Shown here in pieces: positions 1 through 8,398 of a DNA stretch of 61,192 bases (positions are counted from its first letter, which is position 1; each line of letters starts with the position of its first letter). Made by a program: the position numbers and the translations under genes. The notes beneath the pieces are model-generated. The model had not been told where the DNA came from. It made no database searches and saw only the letters and a program-made list of their open reading frames with translations. Source of the stretch: JAQVSH01 sp964451605 (GTDB lineage: Bacteria; Bacteroidota; Bacteroidia; Bacteroidales; UBA4181); NCBI GenBank assembly GCA_964451605.1, contig CAYVJA010000009.1, forward strand, positions 1 through 61,192. The letters are read 5' to 3'.

Positions 1-2882
1 ATCAACTTCTGATCGGGACCCAGAACGGACTGTTCGAATACAACTCCGCTTCCGGCATCATAAAACGCTCAACCCTTTTGCCGGATGCCATTCATTGCAA
101 CTCCCTCTATATAGACAAACAACAACAGACGTGGATTTGCACTCAGAATAACGGTCTATACCGAATTAAAAACCAATCGGTTACCCATTTTCCGGAGCCT
201 CGCAGTTGCCAATCCATCTGCGAAGCGCCGAGCGGGAGCCTCTATCTCTGTGCTTCGCAGGGGTTTGGCCTGTTCAACCCCGATTCCGCTCTGTTCCGGT
301 TAATTACAGGCAGGCCGGGTTACAGAATGGGCCCTGTTTCACAGATTGTGCCGTTTGGAACCGACACGCTGATAGGAAATTATAGTGGCGGACTATTCCT
401 TTATAAGGAGAGTACCCAACAAATTTCCTCTCCCTACGAAACCGATCACCCGGCATTCAAACAAAAGAACCGCCAGTATCATTGTCTTTACACGGATAGC
501 CGTGGCCTGGTGTGGTTTGGTACACAAGACGGGCTCTATGTATTCAACCCAAAAACCGGCAGGCTGCGCTCTTTTTACACACACGACGGGCTGGTGAACA
601 ATGCCATTCGTTCTGTCACGGAAGACAAAACCGGCCGAATCTGGATTTCCACTTCGAATGGCATTTCGCTGTTGACGCTATCTCCCGATCAAAAGGATTA
701 TTTGTACGCTATTTCCAATTATAACCAATTCGATGGGATTATCGAGAATGAATTTATTACCCGTTCGGTCCTCTACACTTCGCATCACAGGCTACTTTGG
801 GGAGGCATTGACGGATTCAATGAAATGGATCTGAATCGGTTCGACCATAAAAGCCTCTATTACGACACACCCCTCTTTACCGACTTCTATCTCTTTGGGA
901 GCCCGGTTTCTATCGGAAAACACTATCAGGAGAATCTGATTCTGCCTCAATCGGTGAGTTCTACGCAAATAATTACACTGAAACATACGCAAAACTTTTT
1001 TGGCATCGATTTTTCTGCACTCAATTACAGTAATCCCACCCAAACCATCTATCGCTATATTTTAGAGGGAATCGACGAAAACTGGAATGAAGTCCGATCG
1101 CCTTCAGGAGTAGGCCACGCCAATTACACCAATGTGGCACCCGGCAACTACCTCTTTAAGGTGATAGCCGTAAATCACCCTGGGAATCCTGCATTGCCTA
1201 TGCGGCCAATGGCTCAACTGCAAATTGTGATTGCGCCCCCATTTTGGGCCACCCCGATTGCAAAATTTCTCTACATCCTGGCATTTGTCCTGCTTCTCTA
1301 TATGGCACTCCATTACTACACCCGTTATAACCAGCGAAAAATGGAGGCAAAACAGAAAGAAGAGCTCGAACAGATGAAGATGGCCTTTTATACCAATATC
1401 AGCCATGAGTTCCGAACTCCTCTTACTCTGGTGATGACTCCGCTCTCCACGCTGACGAAAAGATACCGGGAGGAGCCTTTACATTCACAATTAAAGGGTA
1501 TCTATCAGCATGCCAACGATTTGTTGCAACTGGTAAACCAATTGCTCGATCTGAGAAGATGGGAGATGAAAGGGGAAACCATTCGGATGCAATATTGTCA
1601 AATGGAGCAGTTCGTTGCATCACTCACGGAGTCGTTTCGTGAGAGCGCTGCCGAGAAGGGAATCCGGCTCTCCTTTTCGGCCGGCGACGAAGAGCTCTAT
1701 ACCTATACCGATAAGGAGAAAGTACAAAAGATTGTATACAACCTTCTTTCTAACGCTTTGAAATTCACCCAGAAGGGTGGAGAAGTAGCAGTTTCTGTGG
1801 CAAAAGTCGAAGGCGATTTCCAAAGAGAACCTGCCATTCGAATAACGGTATCGGATACCGGTTGTGGCATGGCGGAAGATGAACTGGCAAACATTTTCAC
1901 CCGTTTTTATCAAATTAGCCAGACCACACACACAGGGGGAAGCGGAATAGGGCTGCACCTGGTAAAGCAATACACCGAGGGGTTAGGGGGAAAGGTTTCG
2001 GTAGTATCAAAACCCGGTGAAGGAAGCCGCTTCACAATAGATCTTCCCAGCCGTCAGACTGCCGACACATCGTCCGATTTCCACGAAAACCGCGATACGG
2101 TTCCGACAGAAAAGAGCGCGTGGACTCACGAGAACATTACTCTGCTAGTAGTAGAAGACAACAATGCCTTCCGACAATTCCTGCAAACCGAGCTCTCTCT
2201 CCATTTTCATGTTCTTACAGCCGTCAATGGTTTAGAGGGTTTGCAAATTGCCAGAGATAATCTACCCGATCTGGTGATTACCGATCTGATGATGCCGGAA
2301 ATGTCGGGCACGCAACTGTGCTCCGAAATCAAACACGATTTGCGTGTTTCGCATATCCCGGTCATTATGCTAACGGCCAAAACCTCGGACGAATCACAGC
2401 TCGAGGGCTTTCAGGCCGGTGCCGATGCCTATATTACCAAACCCTTCAATATGGAGTTATTGCTTCTGCGCATTCATAATCTGCTGGAGCAACAACAACA
2501 GCGTCAGAATCGGTTCAACCAGGAGATCCATCCCGATCCCCGATCCTTTACATGTACCGATGTAGATGCCTCATTGATTGAAGCCGCCCTAGCCCATATA
2601 CATCGCAACCTGGACAATCCAGACTATTCAGTTCAGCAGTTCAGCCGCGATATGATGATGGATCGAACCGGGCTCTATCGCAAATTAATGGCTCTCACCG
2701 GGCAGACCCCCTCAGGCTTCCTTCGGACAGTGCGCCTCAAACACGCTGCCCAACTGCTCACCGAAGGCCTTCCCGTAACAGAAGTCGCCGAGCGGGTAGG
2801 CTTTGCCACACTGCACTACTTCAGCAAATGCTTTCAGGAGATGTTTGGGGTAAAACCGTCACAATACAGAAAAATGCAGTGA
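1..2882 (+). CDS. Hybrid two-component system sensor/regulator (HTCS), 5'-truncated by window edge
   Basis: The frame is open from base 3, so the gene begins before the window; the TTG at 78 is not a believable start. In order: beta-propeller (Reg_prop-like) repeats with WFGTQDGLYVF and IWISTSNGI blades; a Y_Y_Y-type domain; one membrane helix (about nt 1243-1310); a HisKA domain with ISHEFRTPLT (His near nt 1403); a HATPase with DTGCGMA and GSGIGLHLV; a receiver domain with VVEDN and the acceptor Asp in ITDLMMPEM (near nt 2281) and the TKPF lysine; and a C-terminal AraC-type HTH to residue 934 counted from nt 78. This is the Bacteroidota architecture in which a periplasmic sensor binds an oligosaccharide and the fused AraC domain activates a polysaccharide locus. 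Its target is probably left of the window and cannot be identified. Confidence 0.95.
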   Translation, partial: QLLIGTQNGLFEYNSASGIIKRSTLLPDAIHCNSLYIDKQQQTWICTQNNGLYRIKNQSVTHFPEPRSCQSICEAPSGSLYLCASQGFGLFNPDSALFRLITGRPGYRMGPVSQIVPFGTDTLIGNYSGGLFLYKESTQQISSPYETDHPAFKQKNRQYHCLYTDSRGLVWFGTQDGLYVFNPKTGRLRSFYTHDGLVNNAIRSVTEDKTGRIWISTSNGISLLTLSPDQKDYLYAISNYNQFDGIIENEFITRSVLYTSHHRLLWGGIDGFNEMDLNRFDHKSLYYDTPLFTDFYLFGSPVSIGKHYQENLILPQSVSSTQIITLKHTQNFFGIDFSALNYSNPTQTIYRYILEGIDENWNEVRSPSGVGHANYTNVAPGNYLFKVIAVNHPGNPALPMRPMAQLQIVIAPPFWATPIAKFLYILAFVLLLYMALHYYTRYNQRKMEAKQKEELEQMKMAFYTNISHEFRTPLTLVMTPLSTLTKRYREEPLHSQLKGIYQHANDLLQLVNQLLDLRRWEMKGETIRMQYCQMEQFVASLTESFRESAAEKGIRLSFSAGDEELYTYTDKEKVQKIVYNLLSNALKFTQKGGEVAVSVAKVEGDFQREPAIRITVSDTGCGMAEDELANIFTRFYQISQTTHTGGSGIGLHLVKQYTEGLGGKVSVVSKPGEGSRFTIDLPSRQTADTSSDFHENRDTVPTEKSAWTHENITLLVVEDNNAFRQFLQTELSLHFHVLTAVNGLEGLQIARDNLPDLVITDLMMPEMSGTQLCSEIKHDLRVSHIPVIMLTAKTSDESQLEGFQAGADAYITKPFNMELLLLRIHNLLEQQQQRQNRFNQEIHPDPRSFTCTDVDASLIEAALAHIHRNLDNPDYSVQQFSRDMMMDRTGLYRKLMALTGQTPSGFLRTVRLKHAAQLLTEGLPVTEVAERVGFATLHYFSKCFQEMFGVKPSQYRKMQ

Positions 2883-2900
2883 TGCGCTGCGCGCAAGAGA

Positions 2901-2976
2901 AACAGTGTAACAGTGTAGCGCTTCGCGCGGTGCTCTGGTGCTTCAAAGTGCAAATGCACTTTGAAGCACCAGAGCA
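2901..2976. repeat. Intergenic repeat site 1: octamer pair, GC palindromes and a perfect 22-bp-arm inverted repeat
   Basis: Between two convergent genes lie two tandem AACAGTGT octamers (2901-2916), GC-rich TAGCGCTTCGCGCG, then a perfect inverted repeat: left arm 2931-2952 (TGCTCTGGTGC...), AA spacer, right arm 2955-2976 (...GCACCAGAGCA). The arm ends carry the GCACCAGA octamer found elsewhere in the window, here once per orientation. The hairpin ends one base before the stop codon of the minus-strand gene. It may act as a bidirectional terminator, but there is no T tract. Confidence 0.8.
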
Positions 2977-4002
2977 TTATTCCATCTGCCTAACCAGCTT
3001 TACACGCGCTGCCGCTCTCTCCTTGAGCGATAAGGCATGGGAGCGATAGAGGGAGGAGCCGGTTTTTAGTTCTCTGGCTCTTTCGGCTTCCTGTGAGGCG
3101 GCTTGCAATAGGTCCATATATTCGTAAACCACCGAGAGGTTGAGGTGCGTTGAAGCATCGCGCGACAGATTGCCCGATTTGCTGAGGATGGATTGGAGTT
3201 GCTTCAGTGCCTCTTTGGGATTCCCGGCCTGCAGGAAGTCGTAGGCGAGATAGGTGGCCGGATGGTTCAAGAGCATCACTCTTCGTTCGGTACGCCACAT
3301 AGGAGAATAGCGGGAGGCTACCTTCCCCGCCATAGTATATCCTAGATCCCAAAAGATATCTTTTCCCTGCGGAATTTGCCTGATGGCACCCTCTAAGCCG
3401 GTGGCCTCTGCCTTCCAGAATAGAGAATCCTTTATGGAAAATCTGTCGGAAACCCTCAATGTATTCGAATAAGAAGATATTGAATCAGGTGCCGGCTCGA
3501 GTGCCGTAACTTTTCCGGAAAAATGCATACCCAACTGAACCAGAAAACCCCATTCGTGTTGTATACTAACCAAATCGTGGGCAACTTTCAGCGAATCAAA
3601 CCGCAAAACCAGATCATACCCCTCTCCTGACTGTAACTCCTCTCCCCGAATGAGTTTGATAGACGACTCAGCATAACGGGGCGATTCGCGAAGCCGTTCC
3701 TGAAGCACCAAACCGAGTGCCTGCAGAAAGGTGTCGGGCTGAAGCAGCCCGGGAAGTGGCACGAGCCAACCTGCAGGAAACGGCGTTAACTTGGACCGCN
3801 NNNNNNNNNGCACGAGCCCATGTAAAGAGGCCACAGAGATTGTATCGGGCAGGACAACCGCAACCGACTCGGAAATCCCGCCCGACAACTCTGCTTCTGC
3901 AGGCACCAAAACCTGCAGCGAGGCATATCTTACCGACGTCACACAAGAAACCGACAGTAAGAAGAGCAAAACCAACGTGAGTAAAATCGGGGCTTTTCTC
4001 AC
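2977..4002 (-). CDS. Putative lipoprotein, DUF6340-like, interrupted by an assembly gap
   Basis: About 341 residues with an N-terminal hydrophobic stretch and lipobox LLSVSC (Cys near residue 20), so a probable lipoprotein. The C-terminal third (LAYDFLQAGNPKEALKQLQSIL, STHLNLSVVYEYM) looks like TPR-type helical hairpins. Length, lipobox and layout fit the Bacteroidota DUF6340 family, whose function is unknown. The start is GTG at 4002; no ATG lies between it and an in-frame stop at 4015-4017. It begins 16 bp after the fabG stop on the same strand, so the two may be co-transcribed. Ten Ns at 3800-3809 fall in the coding region; both sides happen to be in frame, but the true gap length is unknown and residues near 65-68 are missing. 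Confidence 0.75.
   Translation of the reverse strand: MRKAPILLTLVLLFLLSVSCVTSVRYASLQVLVPAEAELSGGISESVAVVLPDTISVASLHGLVXXXXRSKLTPFPAGWLVPLPGLLQPDTFLQALGLVLQERLRESPRYAESSIKLIRGEELQSGEGYDLVLRFDSLKVAHDLVSIQHEWGFLVQLGMHFSGKVTALEPAPDSISSYSNTLRVSDRFSIKDSLFWKAEATGLEGAIRQIPQGKDIFWDLGYTMAGKVASRYSPMWRTERRVMLLNHPATYLAYDFLQAGNPKEALKQLQSILSKSGNLSRDASTHLNLSVVYEYMDLLQAASQEAERARELKTGSSLYRSHALSLKERAAARVKLVRQME
3800..3809. other. Assembly gap (10 N)
   Basis: A run of ten Ns inside the DUF6340-like gene. The motif GCACGAGCC occurs both 40 bases to the left and immediately to the right of the gap, so a short-repeat collapse is possible. The length is a placeholder. Confidence 0.99.
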
Positions 4003-4018
4003 AATATACGTTGTTCAA

Positions 4019-4765
4019 CTAGGTATTCATTCCACCACAAACGTGGATAACCTGACCACTGACATACGACGAAAGATCGGAGCAGAGGAAAAGGGCAACA
4101 TCGGCCACATCCGAAGGGGTTCCACCCCGACGCAGTGGAATCTTTTCTATCCAATCTTTCCGCACATCATCCGGGAGTTGATGGGTCATTTCCGTTTCAA
4201 TAAAACCGGGTGCGATGGCGTTACAACGAATACCCCGCGATCCGATCTCTTTGGCAATCGACTTGGTAAAGCCGATGATGCCTGCCTTAGAGGCAGAGTA
4301 GTTGGTCTGCCCGGCATTGCCCGAAACGCCCACCACCGAGCTCATATTCACAATACTACCACCCCGCTGTTTCAGCATGGCGGGTTGTACCGCCTTGGTA
4401 AAGTTGAAAACCGATTTCAGATTCACATTGATAACCATATCCCACTGCTGCTCAGTCATGCGCATCAGCAATCCGTCGCGGGTAATGCCGGCGTTGTTAA
4501 CCAAGGCATCGATCCGGCCAAAATCTGCAAGTATCTGGGCTACAACATTTTGTGTATCATCAAAATTAGCCGCATTCGATGCGTATCCTTTGGCTTTCAC
4601 GCCATATGCAAGCAGTTCCGTTTCAACTGCACGGACATTGTCGTCGTATGCCAAATCGGTGAATGCCACATCGGCACCCTGAGAGGCGAACTTCAATGCG
4701 ATGGCTTTTCCAATTCCGCGGGCAGCCCCGGTAATCACAGCCACTTTTCCTTCCAGTAATTTCAT
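4019..4765 (-). CDS. fabG: 3-oxoacyl-[acyl-carrier-protein] reductase FabG
   Basis: A 248-residue short-chain dehydrogenase that reduces 3-oxoacyl-ACP with NADPH in fatty-acid elongation, in the cytoplasm. Visible motifs: nucleotide-binding TGAARGIG (about residues 11-18), NNAGITRDGLLMRM typical of FabG, the catalytic Ser in NMSSVVG, YSASK catalytic Tyr/Lys, and APGFIETEM. The start is taken as ATG at 4765 (MKLLEGK), giving the usual FabG length; the TTG at 4783 would add an atypical six-residue extension. A lipoprotein gene follows 16 bp downstream. General SDR roles are possible, but the NAGITRDGLLMRM block favours FabG. Confidence 0.92.
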   Translation of the reverse strand: MKLLEGKVAVITGAARGIGKAIALKFASQGADVAFTDLAYDDNVRAVETELLAYGVKAKGYASNAANFDDTQNVVAQILADFGRIDALVNNAGITRDGLLMRMTEQQWDMVINVNLKSVFNFTKAVQPAMLKQRGGSIVNMSSVVGVSGNAGQTNYSASKAGIIGFTKSIAKEIGSRGIRCNAIAPGFIETEMTHQLPDDVRKDWIEKIPLRRGGTPSDVADVALFLCSDLSSYVSGQVIHVCGGMNT

Positions 4766-4796
4766 GATTGATTGAATTAGCAAATATTAGTCAGAG

Positions 4797-4830
4797 CAAA
4801 AATAGAAAATTCCTTACGAATTCATACAAA
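4797..4830 (-). promoter_or_regulatory. Candidate fabG promoter
   Basis: On the minus strand: TTTG (4827-4830), 22-bp spacer, TATTTTTG (4797-4804), matching the Bacteroidota -33/-7 consensus with a spacer slightly longer than usual. It lies about 32 bp upstream of the chosen fabG ATG. Confidence 0.5.
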
Positions 4831-4835
4831 AGTGT

Positions 4836-4843
4836 TAATTTTG
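4836..4843 (+). promoter_or_regulatory. Candidate -7 element for the DUF6057 gene
   Basis: TAATTTTG fits TAnnTTTG exactly and lies 33 bp before the ATG at 4876. No clear -33 TTTG is seen. It is back to back with the fabG promoter. Confidence 0.45.
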
Positions 4844-4875
4844 GGTAACCGGCTTACCACAAGACTACTACTACG

Positions 4876-6735
4876 ATGAAACGTTTTTCACTATCTCCCC
4901 CGAGGGCTGAGGTATTGTGCTCTATCCTTATGTTTACGGGCGGTTTAGTATTTTTCAGTCTATTCTATCCCTACCATTTTTTAGAAAAGGAGCAGATTTA
5001 TATCTTCCAGTTTACCCCACAATTTTTCGGTGAATATCTGATTCAGCCCGGAGGCCTTTCCGGTTGGTTGGGCGATTTTCTGGTCCAATTTTTTATTTTC
5101 CCGCCGGCCGGGGGCATCATTCTGTCGCTGCTCTTATTGGCCATCTGGCTGTTGGTTCGGACGCTGTTAAAGTCCTTTTTGTCGGCCGGCCGATGGTGGA
5201 GCATAACGTTCCTGCCCATTCTCTTGTTATGGATGATTCACTGCGACTATCTGTCACGTATTTCCGGAACCGTTGCTTTTTTAATTTCCCTGGCAGGTTT
5301 GTTGGGCTATTTCAGGATTCCTAACGAGACGCTTCGCCATAGTATAGCCCTTCCTCTGATTATTGCGTTGTATTGGATATGCGGAGGCCCCTTTCTGGGA
5401 GCAGCGCTGACTATGGGCCTGTTTGAACTCCTTAGTATCAGGCAGACAGCACATCACCCTGATCAACAAAATCCTTCCCTGAGAATTGTAATCGGCTTAC
5501 TATGCATCTTATCGACAATGCTGATTCCTCTTCTGACACGCCGATTCCTGCTTACCCTCTCCTGGAAGGCGGCATTCTTTGGTGAGTTTATTTACGAAAT
5601 CGCTCTGGAATTTCCCACTACCCTCTTTTTGCTTTGGGGCTTCGTTCCGGTTATAATTCTGTTGTATTTTCTCCTTAAGAACAACAAAGCCCCGGAACGG
5701 CACTTCTCTGTACTACAACTCTTTCTGATATTGGGTTTGGGGGTTGGCGCGCTTTCAACTCAAGCGAACCTCTTTCGTGAACATATCTTTGCGCTCAACC
5801 ACTTTTCGCAGGAAAGGAGATGGGATAAAGTGATTTCTTATCACCAAACCCATCAAACCCAGAGCAAAATGAGTACAGTTCTGGTAAATCTGGCTCTTGC
5901 CAATCAGGGAAACCTATTGAATTCCATGTTCTTCTACACGCAATATGGAGAGTGGGGGCTGATTCCCGACTGGACGGAAGAGTTCTGGACACCAGCCGTT
6001 TTGCACAAGGTGGTAGCACAAATCGGGCTGGCCAATGGTTCGATAGGCATGAACAGGGCCAATGGATTCATGTCGAATGTATATGGAGTAAGGGGGCTGC
6101 AGCCCTCTGTCCTTCAGGATCAAATCAGAGCTGAAATTCTGAATGGCAGTTATCAGGTGGCTTCAAAAATGTTGATTCCTCTCGAAAATTCACTCTTTTA
6201 CAGAAAATGGGCCGGAGAGATGCGCGAATTGCTCAATCGGCCGGAATTGATTCCTCAGGTTCCATGGGTTCGCCAATTAGAACAAATTCGCTTTACAGAA
6301 ACCCCGTTCGATGACACCCAGGAGTTTGCAGCCCGAAGAATCTTCGAACTCGACTCGACTCCCCGAAACAAGGTGGCTTTCGAGTATTTTATGGCCGACA
6401 TGCTGCTTACCCGGAAAATTGTTCCCCTAATAGAGCATCTTCCCCTGCTGAAAAAATTTGGTTACACCCAAGTTCCTATCCACCTGCAAGAGGCACTATT
6501 GGCCTATTCTACCCTACCCATAGCCAAACAGGAGATTCTAAACCAATACCCTATCAGCAAGGCTGTCGGTGCCAACTATCAGATGTATATGCGAAGCTAT
6601 TCCCAATACCAACAACGACCCGACTTTCCTCAAATTATGGCGAAGTCGTTTGGTAATACCTACTGGTACTATATGCACTTTATGGTACCTGTTCTGGAGC
6701 AATATATTCAGAACACTCCATTCCCTCAACGATAA
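4876..6735 (+). CDS. DUF6057-like polytopic membrane protein
   Basis: A 619-residue protein whose N-terminal half (about 1-300) carries roughly eight to nine hydrophobic helices (for example near residues 14-35, 75-95, 105-125, 130-150, 155-180, 200-220, 245-265). The C-terminal half (about 310-610) is soluble and probably extracytoplasmic, with helical segments resembling tetratricopeptide-like repeats. I place it in the DUF6057 family from overall architecture and partner; the function is unknown. The next gene starts 60 bp downstream and encodes a TolB-like lipoprotein, so the pair probably forms an envelope module. Start ATG at 4876 (MKRFSLS). Confidence 0.75.
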   Translation: MKRFSLSPPRAEVLCSILMFTGGLVFFSLFYPYHFLEKEQIYIFQFTPQFFGEYLIQPGGLSGWLGDFLVQFFIFPPAGGIILSLLLLAIWLLVRTLLKSFLSAGRWWSITFLPILLLWMIHCDYLSRISGTVAFLISLAGLLGYFRIPNETLRHSIALPLIIALYWICGGPFLGAALTMGLFELLSIRQTAHHPDQQNPSLRIVIGLLCILSTMLIPLLTRRFLLTLSWKAAFFGEFIYEIALEFPTTLFLLWGFVPVIILLYFLLKNNKAPERHFSVLQLFLILGLGVGALSTQANLFREHIFALNHFSQERRWDKVISYHQTHQTQSKMSTVLVNLALANQGNLLNSMFFYTQYGEWGLIPDWTEEFWTPAVLHKVVAQIGLANGSIGMNRANGFMSNVYGVRGLQPSVLQDQIRAEILNGSYQVASKMLIPLENSLFYRKWAGEMRELLNRPELIPQVPWVRQLEQIRFTETPFDDTQEFAARRIFELDSTPRNKVAFEYFMADMLLTRKIVPLIEHLPLLKKFGYTQVPIHLQEALLAYSTLPIAKQEILNQYPISKAVGANYQMYMRSYSQYQQRPDFPQIMAKSFGNTYWYYMHFMVPVLEQYIQNTPFPQR

Positions 6736-6794
6736 TTTCGTTAGATGTATATCTCTCAATAGAACGGCTTTATTATTTGATTACCCGGAATACC

Positions 6795-8273
6795 ATGAAA
6801 CAAAAAACCCTCTCCTATCTGCTCAGCCTGCTCTCGCTGCTTGTCCTGTCCGGATGTTCTCCCTCCCTGCCGGAAGCAACTCTGTCGCAACAGGATATCG
6901 TCATCTTCCCCGATTATACACGGCTGGATATCCCAATTAATATAGCCCCTCTCAACTTTCTTCTTGAGGTGGAGGCATCCTCGTCGATAGTCGAAATTCG
7001 CGGAAAAAAAGGAGAGCTTCTGGTGCGTGGCAATAAAAGAGTACAATTTCCGCTGAAGAAATGGAAAGCCTTACTGGCTCAAAACCCCAACGATTCCCTT
7101 TGGGTAACCGTATACGCAAAAAACGAATCGGGATGGACGCAATATCCTGCCTTTACCTGGTATGTATCGGAAAACCCTATCGATTCGCACTTGATGTACC
7201 GTCTTATCGAACCCGGCTATGCCGGATGGAACAGGGTAGGAATCTATCAGCGCAATCTGGAGAATTTCGAAGAGCTCACCATTCTTGACAATTCACTTAC
7301 CGGAGGCAACTGCATGAATTGCCATGTGGTATGCGGACAAGATCCCGACAAACTGCTCTTCCATGTAAGAAATGAGGGAGGCGGCACCTTTATCATCAGA
7401 GATGGCGAAATCAAAAAGGTCAATACCAAAACCAAAGAGATGCTCTCTGCCGGGGCCTATCCCGCATGGCATCCCTCGGCCCGATATGCCGTGTTTGCCA
7501 CCAACGAGGTACGTCAGTCCTATCATACCCGTACCGACAAACGAACCGAGGTATTCGATGAACGATCCGATTTGGTTATCTACGATATAGATAAAAACGA
7601 AGTGTTTTCTTCTCCTTCCATTGCTTCGAAAGAGGCCAACGAAACATTCGGCGCCTTCTCGCACGATGGCAAGCGACTCTATTTCTGCACACTGTCCGAC
7701 TCACTCGATATGCCCACAGCGTACAAAAAAGCACAATACAGTCTGGTGGCAGTTGATTTCGACCCTGAAACAGGCCGGATCGGAGCCGGAATAGACACAT
7801 TAGTAAACGGGCCGGCTTTAGGGAAAAGCGTTAGTCATCCCCATGTGTCGCCTGATGGACGGTTCCTGCTCTATAGCATGGCGAACTATGGTACCTTTTT
7901 GAGCTGGAATGAGGAGGCAGACCTGTGGCTCTATAATCTGGAAACCGGCGAAAATCGGCCTGCCATACCGGCAAACAGCAACATGTCGGAAAGTTGTAAC
8001 TCCTGGTCGTCGAACAGCCGATGGATTGTCTTTAGCAGCCGACGTTTGGACGGCCTGTATAACAGACCCTTTATAGCGTTGTTAAATCCCGACGGGACAA
8101 CCGGAAAACCCTTTGTAATGCCGCAAAAAGACCCTGAATTTTACACCCGCTTTTTCAAAGCCTACAACCTTCCCGAACTCATGAAGGGTGCCGTAAAAAC
8201 CGACCCCTACGAATTGGCCAAGCGCGTTTCGGATCGTTCGTATAAAGCCATCGACGCCAAGTTCAGAAACTAG
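6795..8273 (+). CDS. TolB-like beta-propeller lipoprotein with a CxxCH motif
   Basis: A 492-residue protein from ATG at 6795 (MKQKTLSYL); the in-frame TTG at 6777 only lengthens the signal peptide. Lipobox LSGC near residue 20 predicts a lipoprotein. After an Ig-like N-terminal part (about 30-145) comes NCMNCH near residue 175, a CxxCH motif of the heme-c type, then propeller blades with TolB-like signatures (AYPAWHPSARYAVFATN, FGAFSHDGKRLYFCT, HPHVSPDGRFLLYS, NSRWIVFSSRR). Such proteins are annotated in Bacteroidota as TolB-like and often neighbour DUF6057 genes. Heme attachment is unproven; no cytochrome c maturation gene is nearby. Confidence 0.75.
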   Translation: MKQKTLSYLLSLLSLLVLSGCSPSLPEATLSQQDIVIFPDYTRLDIPINIAPLNFLLEVEASSSIVEIRGKKGELLVRGNKRVQFPLKKWKALLAQNPNDSLWVTVYAKNESGWTQYPAFTWYVSENPIDSHLMYRLIEPGYAGWNRVGIYQRNLENFEELTILDNSLTGGNCMNCHVVCGQDPDKLLFHVRNEGGGTFIIRDGEIKKVNTKTKEMLSAGAYPAWHPSARYAVFATNEVRQSYHTRTDKRTEVFDERSDLVIYDIDKNEVFSSPSIASKEANETFGAFSHDGKRLYFCTLSDSLDMPTAYKKAQYSLVAVDFDPETGRIGAGIDTLVNGPALGKSVSHPHVSPDGRFLLYSMANYGTFLSWNEEADLWLYNLETGENRPAIPANSNMSESCNSWSSNSRWIVFSSRRLDGLYNRPFIALLNPDGTTGKPFVMPQKDPEFYTRFFKAYNLPELMKGAVKTDPYELAKRVSDRSYKAIDAKFRN

Positions 8274-8344
8274 CCCGCAACAGAGATCCGACAAAGCAGG
8301 GCTCCGTCACCTTCCTACATCAAACGGAGTCGGAAGAGGGAAAG

Positions 8345-8387
8345 AAAAAAGGGGTTGCTCCAACGGAGCAGCCCCTTTTTTAGTGGC
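8345..8387. terminator. Bidirectional intrinsic terminator
   Basis: The left arm AAAAAAGGGGTTGCTCC (8345-8361), loop AAC and right arm GGAGCAGCCCCTTTTTT (8365-8381) pair along 17 bp with one T-G wobble. A-tract and T-tract flank the hairpin, so it can terminate both the TolB-like gene from the left and ompA from the right. Confidence 0.9.
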
Positions 8388-8398
8388 ACAGAGAACGT

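Noticed and set aside
3791..4759. 322-residue plus-strand ORF
   Set aside because: It runs through the assembly gap and antisense to fabG.
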